7,661 nucleotides of DNA from Bacteroidales bacterium UBA5342. Lineage in GTDB: Bacteria; Bacteroidota; Bacteroidia; Bacteroidales; UBA5342. This document shows, piece after piece, positions 1-5,753 of this stretch. Within the stretch, counting starts at the first letter, position 1, and each line of letters opens with the position of its first letter. Under the pieces are notes generated by a model, which did not search any database, had not been told where the DNA came from, and saw nothing but the letters and a program-made list of their open reading frames with translations. The stretch covers positions 660 through 8,320 of the forward strand of contig DHQI01000057.1 of the NCBI GenBank assembly GCA_002408065.1, read 5' to 3'. The position numbers and the translations under genes are program-made.

Positions 1-9
1 TTGACTCCT

Positions 10-97
10 CTTTGTGTTTTATAGCCCTATCCCCCACTCTACTCTGTTTTTTCTACGTCATATTTTGACAACGAAATACACAAAAGACACGAAATAG
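10..97. repeat. Degenerate relic of the 10-bp-step intergenic repeat
   Basis: This gene-free left edge holds CTTTGTGTTTTATAG at 10-24, close to CTTTGTGTTATA at 3353-3364 and CTTTTGTGTTATAG at 5697-5710. It also holds TTTCTACGTCATATTTTGA at 50-68, which nearly matches 4605-4622, followed by CACAAAA (79-85) and CACGAAA (88-94). The same order (TTTCTACGTC motif, then CACAAAG-like heptamers) occurs at 4605-4681. Phasing here is poor, so I read it as a worn or truncated copy; the window edge may cut off part of it. Nothing else is recognisable in 1-176, and no clear terminator for the exonuclease is seen. Confidence 0.4.
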
Positions 98-176
98 ATT
101 TCCCCGAACAGGCAGAACCGGTTTATAGTGCAAAAATTAAAGAAATATACGCAAATTACTTAGCGCTTATTTAATT

Positions 177-689
177 TTAGAAATCAAAAGTCCCGTTACC
201 GGCATTCTCCAACTCTATCAATAACAATGCACAAGCCCTAGCATCAGACAAAGCCTCGTGGTGATTAAGTTCAATATTGTGAATCTTACAGCACTCATTC
301 AACTTACTTGAAGCATATTTTGCCTTACGGGCGCGGCGCATCGTACAATCCCAGCGCTTGGTCAAATCCAGATCCTCTGCAGTCAGACGATAGTCCTCCA
401 AGGTTTTGCGTAATACATTACGGTCAAATGATTCATTGTGTGCCACCACTACTTTTCCCTTCAAGCGACGATATACCTCATCATAAATATCCGGAAAAAT
501 CGGTGCATCCTCGGTATCTTGTGGTTGAATGCCATGCACCTGGATCGTGTGCCAGTTGTATTCATTGTAGGGCGGCTGCACAAGTGTATAATACTCATCC
601 ACAATCTGACTATTTTCCACGGTCACAATACCAACGGCACAGATGTGATGCTGCTTTGCTGTTTCAAAATCAATGGCTACAAAATTCAT
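177..689 (-). CDS. DnaQ-like (DEDDh) 3'-5' exonuclease
   Basis: This 170-residue protein is a single exonuclease domain of the RNase T / DnaQ fold, with no added helicase or BRCT domain. The metal-binding residues are all visible: D7 and E9 in the N-terminal DFET motif (Exo I), D89 in HNESFDRNVL (Exo II), and H144 with D149 in HHEALSDARA (Exo III, DEDDh type). Family members remove nucleotides from 3' ends of DNA or RNA, in proofreading, repair or RNA trimming; the substrate cannot be read from the sequence. The start is supported by a GAGAGG stretch shortly upstream of the ATG, one of the few purine-rich ribosome-binding-like sites in the window. Only 15 bases separate it from the helicase stop upstream, so co-transcription is likely. 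It is probably not the polymerase III epsilon subunit, since it is short and not next to replication genes, but that is inference. Confidence 0.9.
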   Translation of the reverse strand: MNFVAIDFETAKQHHICAVGIVTVENSQIVDEYYTLVQPPYNEYNWHTIQVHGIQPQDTEDAPIFPDIYDEVYRRLKGKVVVAHNESFDRNVLRKTLEDYRLTAEDLDLTKRWDCTMRRARKAKYASSKLNECCKIHNIELNHHEALSDARACALLLIELENAGNGTFDF

Positions 690-704
690 AGTGGCCTCTC
701 AGTA

Positions 705-2015
705 TTATTGTAAAATGCTCAAACGTACCTTTTTCTTTTTCAGCTTACTGTTATTTAGCTTTTTTATGAGCTGATTTGCCTTAACGCGTGGGACGGCCAC
801 AAAGGCGCAGTCATGTTTCAGTTCAATAGTTCCCAGCTCATCGCCAACTAATCCGCCTTGCTTAAAAAACAAACCGGCAATATCTCCTTTCGAGATTTTA
901 TCTTTTCGACCGCCGGAAAGGTAAAGCGTTTCCCACTGACTTGCCTTAAGTACGGGAGCATCCTCTAAATCTATCAATTCTGAACCTTTTATAAATCCCG
1001 GCATGGCCTCTTTTTCGGCCCTCAAAACGTAAGCTGCACCAGCACTGTGCATACGCGCTGTGCGGCCATTACGGTGCGTAAACTCCTCCTCGCGGTATGG
1101 CAATTCATAATGGATGATATAATCCATCTCCGGTACATCGATACCACGTGCTGCCAAATCGGTAGCCACCAAAAGACGGTGTGTCCCGTTGCGGAAACGA
1201 ATCAGCGAACGCTCACGATCAACCTGCTCCATTCCACCGTAAAAGCAGGCGTGACCAATTTCTTTTTCATCCAGATAATCGCTCACGGCCTCAATGGTAT
1301 CTTTTAGATTACAAAACACTATACCGCTTTTATCACCCAGATAGTAAATCAAACGCTCCAAAGTCTCAAACTTCTCCTTGGTTGGCGACATCACCGTTTT
1401 CAGCTTTAGCTTACTCACTTTTTGATCAGAATAATCAAGAATCTCAGGATCTTTGATACCAATAAAATCAGGCACTTCATCGCGCTGAGTAGCCGAAGTG
1501 AGCACCTTTTTCTTCAGGCGCGGCAAAGCTTTCATAATGGCCCGCATCTCGCCTTCAAAACCTACTTCAAGCGATTTGTCAAACTCATCCAGAATCAACG
1601 TTTTGATGTATTTGGTAGAAATCACTTCATTGCGCAAATGGTCGGCCACACGGCCTGGCGTTCCAATCAAAATGGCCGGCGGGTGTTTTAGCTCTGCCTT
1701 ATCTTTGATACCGGCACGTCCGCCATACACAGCATTGACCTTATAGCCACTGCCCAGCTCACGCGCCACCTGCTCTATCTGCATCGCCAATTCGCGCGAA
1801 GGCACCAACACCAATGCCTGAATCTCATGCAAATCGGGTTCTAACTGAGCTATTATCGGAAGGAGGAATGCCAGTGTTTTTCCACTCCCCGTAGGAGAAA
1901 GTAAAATCACTTCATCACGTGCAGAGATTTTCTTTTGCGCATTTTTTTGCATTTGCGTCAACTGACGAATGCCTAACTTATCCAAAATGGACTTTTGATC
2001 TTTTTTCTGAGACAT
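705..2015 (-). CDS. DbpA-like DEAD-box ATP-dependent RNA helicase
   Basis: This 436-residue superfamily 2 helicase has its core motifs in order: a Q-motif region around residues 14-26, Walker A SPTGSGKT (40-47), PSRELA (72-77), GG (98-99), TPGR (119-122), motif II DEFD (143-146), SAT (174-176), VATDLAARGID (283-293) and motif VI HRNGRTAR (314-321). Residues about 372-435 (KISKGDIAGLF through KKKVRLSIL) resemble the RNA-binding domain of E. coli DbpA, which targets 23S rRNA during 50S assembly. The likely role is therefore ATP-driven RNA remodelling in ribosome biogenesis; the rRNA target is inferred from the domain. Motif II reads DEFD rather than DEAD, and motif VI has N and A where HRIGRTGR is usual. 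The exonuclease follows after 15 bases. The divergent neighbour is an RsgA-type GTPase, also ribosome linked. I withhold the symbol dbpA because orthology cannot be tested here. Confidence 0.93.
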   Translation of the reverse strand: MSQKKDQKSILDKLGIRQLTQMQKNAQKKISARDEVILLSPTGSGKTLAFLLPIIAQLEPDLHEIQALVLVPSRELAMQIEQVARELGSGYKVNAVYGGRAGIKDKAELKHPPAILIGTPGRVADHLRNEVISTKYIKTLILDEFDKSLEVGFEGEMRAIMKALPRLKKKVLTSATQRDEVPDFIGIKDPEILDYSDQKVSKLKLKTVMSPTKEKFETLERLIYYLGDKSGIVFCNLKDTIEAVSDYLDEKEIGHACFYGGMEQVDRERSLIRFRNGTHRLLVATDLAARGIDVPEMDYIIHYELPYREEEFTHRNGRTARMHSAGAAYVLRAEKEAMPGFIKGSELIDLEDAPVLKASQWETLYLSGGRKDKISKGDIAGLFFKQGGLVGDELGTIELKHDCAFVAVPRVKANQLIKKLNNSKLKKKKVRLSILQ

Positions 2016-2044
2016 ATAGCTTATTTAGTGCCTTGAGACAATGA

Positions 2045-2072
2045 TTGGCACCAAGGGGTCTTAATATTTTTG
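2045..2072 (+). promoter_or_regulatory. Candidate promoter for the RsgA-type GTPase gene
   Basis: TTG at 2045-2047 and TATTTTTG at 2065-2072 resemble the Bacteroidota -33 and -7 elements, with a 17-base gap. The -7 octamer fits TAnnTTTG exactly. It would give a leader of roughly 115 bases before the ATG at 2195. A second, imperfect box (TTAATTTG at 2169-2176) lies closer to the gene but lacks a -33 partner. If both this box and the one at 2078-2085 are real, the two divergent promoters are almost back to back. Confidence 0.3.
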
Positions 2073-2077
2073 AGCCG

Positions 2078-2085
2078 CAAAAGTA
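2078..2085 (-). promoter_or_regulatory. Candidate -7 promoter box for the helicase-exonuclease operon
   Basis: Read on the minus strand, this is TACTTTTG followed by CGGC, an exact match to the Bacteroidota -7 consensus TAnnTTTG. It lies 62 bases upstream of the helicase ATG. The best -33-like TTTG lies at 2101-2098, only 12 bases away where about 19-20 is usual, so the upstream half is weak. Transcription would start near 2070. Confidence 0.4.
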
Positions 2086-2194
2086 CGTAAACTTATACAA
2101 AAACACTTTTAAACTATTTTTTGCGAAGCGATTCTTAAGCTATAGATTAATCTTTAAATACTTTTACCTTAATTTGCAATAAACATTCACCACT

Positions 2195-3256
2195 ATGAAC
2201 CTACAAGACCTCGGACACACAGCAGCACTGGCAAAACACAAAGAAGAGCAAAGCTGGAACGACTTTGGCACCGCCCGCGTTATACTGGAACACAAAGAGC
2301 GCTACATCATCAAAGATGGCGAGCAGGAATACGAAGCTGAACTCATCGGCAACCTGCGCTTTACTGCTCAGGATCGTTACGATTTTCCTGCTGTAGGCGA
2401 CTGGGTGGCTTTTACAGAATACGACGAAGACAAAGCCCTGATTCACGGCATCTATACGCGCCAATCCATCATAGAACGCAAGGCGGTTTCCAGTTCAGGA
2501 CAAGTACAGATCATAGGCACCAACATCGACTATGGCATCATCGTACAAGCGGTAGATCGCGACTTTAACCTCAACCGCCTGGAACGCTACCTTAGCATTT
2601 GCCATACGGCGAAAGTCAGCCCCATCATTGTATTGAGTAAAATTGACCTAATTGACGAAAGCGAACTGGAAAACATTCTGTCATCAACTAACCTGCGCAT
2701 AAAAGACGCCAAAGTCATCACTGTAAGCAATGTGACCAAAGGCTACGAAGATGTCAAATCCTTGATAAAAAAAGGCAAGACCTATTGCTTGCTAGGCTCA
2801 TCCGGTGTGGGCAAGTCCACCCTACTCAATGCCCTGATGTCCGAAGAAGTAATGGCAACCAGAGAAATCAGCACAAGTGTCAATAAAGGGAAACACACCA
2901 CCTCGCACCGTGAGCTTTTTATCCTTGAAGGTGGTGGCATAATAATAGACAACCCCGGCATGCGCGAAGTAGGCATCACGGACGATACGGCGGGCTTTGA
3001 AATGACTTTTGATGATATCCTCAGCCTGGCACAGGATTGCAAATTCTCTGACTGTAGCCATATTCACGAAGAAGGATGTGCTATTATAGCAGCGGTAGAA
3101 AACGGCGAATTAGACGAAAACGCTTACCAAAACTTCCTGAAAATGGGCCGGGAACGTGAGCATTTTGAAGCTGAAGTACACGAGCGTCGTCAAAAAGACA
3201 AAGATTTTGGTAAAATGGTGCGAAATGTGAAGGCTTTTAAGAAGCGATTTAAATAG
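2195..3256 (+). CDS. rsgA: RsgA/YjeQ-type circularly permuted ribosome-assembly GTPase
   Basis: This 353-residue protein has the circularly permuted GTPase order typical of RsgA, which matures the 30S subunit: G4 first (SKID, 148-151), then G1/Walker A GSSGVGKS (201-208), a G2-like threonine region (GKHTTSHRE, 232-240) and G3 DNPG (252-255). An N-terminal OB-fold region (about 25-115) precedes the G domain. A C-terminal zinc-binding pattern follows: C282, C287, H289 and C295 in CKFSDCSHIHEEGC. The basic tail suits rRNA binding. G4 is SKID rather than NKxD, and G3 is DNPG rather than DTPG. The N-terminal WNDFGTARV stretch and the phrase DFNLNRLERYL recall the longer RsgA-like branch often found as a second copy, so a canonical rsgA may exist elsewhere (inference). 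The symbol denotes the family. No Shine-Dalgarno is seen, as is usual in Bacteroidota. Confidence 0.92.
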   Translation: MNLQDLGHTAALAKHKEEQSWNDFGTARVILEHKERYIIKDGEQEYEAELIGNLRFTAQDRYDFPAVGDWVAFTEYDEDKALIHGIYTRQSIIERKAVSSSGQVQIIGTNIDYGIIVQAVDRDFNLNRLERYLSICHTAKVSPIIVLSKIDLIDESELENILSSTNLRIKDAKVITVSNVTKGYEDVKSLIKKGKTYCLLGSSGVGKSTLLNALMSEEVMATREISTSVNKGKHTTSHRELFILEGGGIIIDNPGMREVGITDDTAGFEMTFDDILSLAQDCKFSDCSHIHEEGCAIIAAVENGELDENAYQNFLKMGREREHFEAEVHERRQKDKDFGKMVRNVKAFKKRFK

Positions 3257-3268
3257 AGGCTTCGCCTC
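3256..3268 (+). terminator. Short GC hairpin at the rsgA stop codon
   Basis: GAGGC (3256-3260) and GCCTC (3264-3268) form a 5-bp stem with a TTC loop, starting on the last base of the TAG stop. There is no T-run behind it, so it is not a classical intrinsic terminator. It may act together with the longer inverted repeat that begins at 3280. Confidence 0.3.
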
Positions 3269-3279
3269 CTGAATTGTAT

Positions 3280-3370
3280 CGCAGAGATGCGCAAAGAATA
3301 CGCAGAGATACGCGGAGTTTTTCTTTGCGAAACTTCGTGATTCCTTGCTTCTCTTTGTGTTATAACTTAG
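3280..3370. repeat. Mirrored 4+4 heptamer repeat between convergent genes
   Basis: Forward heptamers CGCAGAG (3280), CGCAAAG (3290), CGCAGAG (3301) and CGCGGAG (3311) are followed after five T by reverse heptamers CTTTGCG (3323), CTTCGTG (3333), CTTGCTT (3344) and CTTTGTG (3353), then TATAACTTAG. Steps from the centre are 10, 11, 10 on the left and 10, 11, 9 on the right, mirrored around about 3320. The region could fold into a long imperfect hairpin with heptamers paired and spacers bulged. It fills the gap between convergent stops, where a two-way terminator would be useful; that role is inferred. Confidence 0.75.
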
Positions 3371-3385
3371 TATCGCCCAGAACGC

Positions 3386-4561
3386 CTAATACAAAAGCTC
3401 CCTATTGATACAAAATTCTGCAGTATCCTCTTCTGAAACGACTTTCAGCTTAAGGCTATCTGGTTTCTTATTCATCAGCTCCACATAGTCGCAATAGGAA
3501 TCTTTTGAGAAATCAATATAATTCACTGACAAGACCTCATCACCAAAGCGTAATCCGACATTAAAAGCTCCTAAAGAATCCACCACCGATTGTACATAAA
3601 CAGTACTATCGTCCTTTATTCCCAAGGTGAATCCATAGCTAATGGGAAGTTTATGGGGGACTTCTTGTGGTTCAAAAAACAACAAACGCCTTTTCCAATC
3701 TATCGTCACCATATAATCTTCCAAACAGGCGGTACCAAACAGAGTGGAGCTTCCCTCTTCCAAGCTGAGATTTGAGAATAATGCCTCTCCTATCCATAAA
3801 GAATCGAGCAACGCCATCCGTTCCTCTATGCACACCACATCCCCGATAATACCGGATTGACTCTCGCCACGGTTGATTAAGCCATCTGCAATAAGGTTTT
3901 CATCCAAAAGTTTTTGAAAAAGAGATGAATTAACAGAAAAGTATCCGTTAGAGCCATAGTCCACCTTTATATGCTTAAGACTTTTACCCTTGATTGACAA
4001 ATCAACCAGAATATCGTACTGCTTATTCATCGAAAACGGATAGTGAAAATGATTGGTAGTATCCGGCAAAGCAGGGTTGAGCAACAAACGATTATTGTGC
4101 AAATCCACTGACCAATTACAATGGCGCATCAGGTTAGAACCGATGATACCGTCCAGCTCCAGGCAGGCTAATTTTGGGTTGGAACGAAAATCCCCTACAA
4201 AAGCGGTCATATTGGCAAAGGTCGTTCCACTGAGTCTGAGACTATCCACAGAAACGTAAGCAATCTTGCTCCGGTTGTTATCCGAATCCACGATGTGCCC
4301 TTTCGAAACTGTTTTGTACTGATATCTTTGCTGTAATTCTTCCGAGATTGCAAATGGCGCCCCGGTATCGAAAAGAAAACGATAGGCCTCCCCTTCTATT
4401 TGCACCGGCACAATCATCAAGCCCAAGAAACGCTCCGCAGAAATGGTGTCAGTCAGGTTTAGCTCCTGTACATCGCCGTAGTGCATCGCTTTTTGCCAGG
4501 ACACAGTGCAGCTGCTTAAGGTCAAGAGAATGAGAAGGGATATTTTCAGGACTGGTTTCAT
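3386..4561 (-). CDS. Lipoprotein with two aspartic-protease-like lobes and a PDZ-like domain
   Basis: With the start used here the protein has 391 residues. It begins with a lipoprotein signal: a positive end, a hydrophobic core and lipobox LSSC with C18, so it should be anchored in the envelope. Lobe 1 (about 46-165) holds DTGA (65-68) in the context FLFDTGAPF, and GIIGSNL (138-144), both typical of retropepsin-like aspartic proteases. Lobe 2 (about 180-298) looks like an internal repeat, with DYGS (201-204) and FGTACLEDYMVTIDWKRRLLF echoing GSNLMRHCNWSVDLHNNRLLL. Residues about 305-378 (TVYVQSVVDSLGAFNVGLRFGDEVLSVN) resemble a PDZ domain. It may be an envelope protease or peptide-binding protein; activity is unproven because the second motif is DYG, not DTG. 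The frame is open to 4780, but that extension encodes intergenic repeat and lacks a signal peptide, so I start at 4561. I know no gene symbol. Confidence 0.82.
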   Translation of the reverse strand: MKPVLKISLLILLTLSSCTVSWQKAMHYGDVQELNLTDTISAERFLGLMIVPVQIEGEAYRFLFDTGAPFAISEELQQRYQYKTVSKGHIVDSDNNRSKIAYVSVDSLRLSGTTFANMTAFVGDFRSNPKLACLELDGIIGSNLMRHCNWSVDLHNNRLLLNPALPDTTNHFHYPFSMNKQYDILVDLSIKGKSLKHIKVDYGSNGYFSVNSSLFQKLLDENLIADGLINRGESQSGIIGDVVCIEERMALLDSLWIGEALFSNLSLEEGSSTLFGTACLEDYMVTIDWKRRLLFFEPQEVPHKLPISYGFTLGIKDDSTVYVQSVVDSLGAFNVGLRFGDEVLSVNYIDFSKDSYCDYVELMNKKPDSLKLKVVSEEDTAEFCINRELLY

Positions 4562-4576
4562 GTTTTTTAAAGTAAA

Positions 4577-4604
4577 CAGTTCGCAGTGGCAGTAGGCAAT
4601 GGAC
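4577..4604. repeat. Left outer arm of nested inverted repeat (CAGTnnn units)
   Basis: Units CAGTTCG (4577), CAGTGG (4584), CAGTAGG (4590) and CAATGGA (4597) step by 6-7 bases. Their reverse complement resembles the ACTGCCG/ACTGCCA array at 4762-4785. This arm lies just upstream of the lipoprotein start, where a promoter would be expected, yet no TAnnTTTG box is visible. The stretch after it (4605-4622) carries the TTTCTACGTC motif also seen at 50-68. Confidence 0.55.
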
Positions 4605-4644
4605 TTTCTACGTCCTATTTGAGTCTTGGAATGACTAGTTATTA

Positions 4645-4725
4645 CACAAAGTAGCACTAAGAAGCACAAAGGCACACAAAGAACCCTTAGTGCAGCTTTG
4701 AGGTCCTTTGTGGCTCTCTGTGTTA
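4645..4725. repeat. Mirrored 4+4 CACAAAG / CTTTGTG repeat with exact 10-bp steps
   Basis: Forward heptamers CACAAAG, CACTAAG, CACAAAG and CACAAAG start at 4645, 4655, 4665 and 4675. Reverse heptamers CTTAGTG, CTTTGAG, CTTTGTG and CTCTGTG start at 4686, 4696, 4706 and 4716. Every step is exactly 10 bp, and all four pairs share a centre at 4683.5. Each mirrored pair differs at one base, and the 3-base spacers barely match, so the folded form would be a ladder of 7-bp stems. Flanks TTATTA and TTATAA are also alike. It lies between dapF and the lipoprotein gene, both on the minus strand. Confidence 0.85.
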
Positions 4726-4761
4726 TAATCTTATTTGATAAAAACAAAAAGCTCCCCGTTA

Positions 4762-4785
4762 GACAACTGCCGACTGCCAACTGTC
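4762..4785. repeat. Right outer arm of nested inverted repeat (ACTGCCn, 7-bp period)
   Basis: ACTGCCG (4766), ACTGCCA (4773) and ACTGTCT (4780) repeat at exactly 7 bases, with GACA at one end and TGTC at the other. The last unit runs into the dapF stop codon (4785-4787). The array is inverted relative to 4577-4604, and the midpoint of the two arms is near 4682, within 2 bp of the centre of the 10-bp-step element between them. Immediately after the dapF stop on the minus strand it could contribute to termination. Confidence 0.6.
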
Positions 4786-5651
4786 TACTTATTCAAATCC
4801 TCAATCATCTCCGCATTCAACACACCTTCACACACCTGACGAATGGGACCTTGCATCACCACATTCCAGTCTTCTTCTACTGTCAGTTTTAATTCACCGC
4901 CCGGCATCTTTACGGTCACATCGCAATCTACCAGACCATTTTTCACCATTGCGGAAGCAACGCCACACGAGGAACTGCCCGAAGCCAAAGTATAACCGGC
5001 GCCACGCTCATAGATACGAATCTCTACCTCAGAACGTGAAAGCACTTTGGCAAACTGCACATTGGTACCATTAGGGAACATGGGCAAAGCCTGAATCTGT
5101 GGCGCATATTCCATTAGTTCGTCTATATCGAGCTCATCTACCAACACCACACAGTGCGGATTACCCATCGAAACACAATTGATGGTAAACTTTTTGCCGC
5201 CCACTTCTATCTTTTCGGCCACACATTCTTCTTTATCATAAATAATGGGTACTTCATCCGCTTTAAAGGTCGCCTTACCCATATCCACACGCACCAAAGA
5301 GGCACGTCCGTTTTGTTTTTCAATAATTTCGGCATTAATCAAACGCCCCAGAATATCGACGGTAAATTTATCACTTTGCAAATAACCGTAATCGTGCAAA
5401 AACTTACTAAAGATGCGCAGTCCATTGCCGCAATTCTCAGCTTCGGAAGCATCAGGGTTAAAAATACGCAAGCCAAAATCGGCAATCTCAGAATCTACTT
5501 TTAGCAGAATACCGTCCGACCCTATGCCAAAATGTTCATCACAAAGACGAATAATGGCCTTATCGGTCAGTTCAAAATCGATGTTATCACTATCAAATAC
5601 AATGTAATCATTCCCCAGTCCGTGGGTTTTAATAAAGGTGTTGCTTGTCAT
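4785..5651 (-). CDS. dapF: Diaminopimelate epimerase
   Basis: This 288-residue enzyme interconverts LL- and meso-diaminopimelate, the last step before peptidoglycan precursor synthesis and lysine (EC 5.1.1.7, cytosolic). It opens with the family signature KTHGLGNDYIVFD. The two catalytic cysteines of the cofactor-independent mechanism are C74 in AENCGNGLRIF and C229 in TLASGSSSCGVA. The conserved GNPHCV, with H166, is also present. The second active-site loop reads GAGYTLASGSSSC where E. coli has GAGETQACGSGAC: Y replaces E and S replaces the first C, while the catalytic C is kept. The frame is open up to 5729, but those 26 extra residues come from the repeat at 5666-5753 and lie outside the family's N-terminus, so ATG 5651 is used; an A-rich leader precedes it. 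dapL is divergent, so the genes for two consecutive steps are adjacent. Confidence 0.96.
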   Translation of the reverse strand: MTSNTFIKTHGLGNDYIVFDSDNIDFELTDKAIIRLCDEHFGIGSDGILLKVDSEIADFGLRIFNPDASEAENCGNGLRIFSKFLHDYGYLQSDKFTVDILGRLINAEIIEKQNGRASLVRVDMGKATFKADEVPIIYDKEECVAEKIEVGGKKFTINCVSMGNPHCVVLVDELDIDELMEYAPQIQALPMFPNGTNVQFAKVLSRSEVEIRIYERGAGYTLASGSSSCGVASAMVKNGLVDCDVTVKMPGGELKLTVEEDWNVVMQGPIRQVCEGVLNAEMIEDLNK

Positions 5652-5665
5652 TATGTATTTTTTTT

Positions 5666-5753
5666 CTTTGTTTAATATTGTGCCAATTTTGTGTTTCTTT
5701 TGTGTTATAGCTGTAGCACAAAGTGACACAAAGAATCACAAAGGATCACAAAG
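5666..5753. repeat. Reversed 4+4 heptamer repeat in the dapF-dapL divergent region
   Basis: Four exact CACAAAG heptamers start at 5717, 5727, 5737 and 5747, each 10 bp apart. On their left are reverse-type units CTTTGTT (5666), TATTGTG (5676), TTTTGTG (5687) and TTTTGTG (5698). The halves meet at TTATAG|CTGTAG, centred on AGCT at 5709-5712, and each unit pair is mirrored around about 5710. Compared with 3280-3370 and 4645-4725 the order is inside-out: CTTTGTG type first, CACAAAG type second. The whole element lies in the leader or promoter region of dapF. Confidence 0.75.

Noticed and set aside
308..713. Plus-strand open frames opposite the exonuclease
   Set aside because: They are antisense to a complete DEDDh exonuclease, and their products show no domain, signal or start-site support. 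The same applies to antisense frames over the helicase, rsgA, dapF and dapL.
2028..2056. Inverted repeat GTGCC/GGCAC or CCTTG/CAAGG as an operator between helicase and rsgA
   Set aside because: The two alternatives compete for overlapping bases, each is only 5 bp with a 14-16 base loop, and neither resembles the mirrored arrays elsewhere.
2237..2297. CACAAAG heptamers at 2237-2243 and 2291-2297
   Set aside because: Both lie inside rsgA, encode lysine-rich stretches (KHKEE, EHKER), are not phased and have no inverted partner.
4645..4725. CRISPR array
   Set aside because: Units are 7 bp with 3-bp spacers and are inverted around a centre. CRISPR repeats are much longer direct repeats with 25-40 bp unique spacers, and no cas gene is present.
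4562..4780. N-terminal extension of the lipoprotein gene by 73 codons
   Set aside because: The added peptide is encoded by the two repeat arrays, would place the lipoprotein signal internally, and has no family support. The frame is open there only by chance.
5652..5729. N-terminal extension of dapF by 26 codons
   Set aside because: DapF proteins begin a few residues before the HGLGND motif. The extra codons come from the left arm of the repeat at 5666-5753.
3280..5753. Insertion-sequence remnants or transposon ends
   Set aside because: No transposase fragment or clear target-site duplication is seen. A small non-autonomous element remains possible but is not supported by this window alone.
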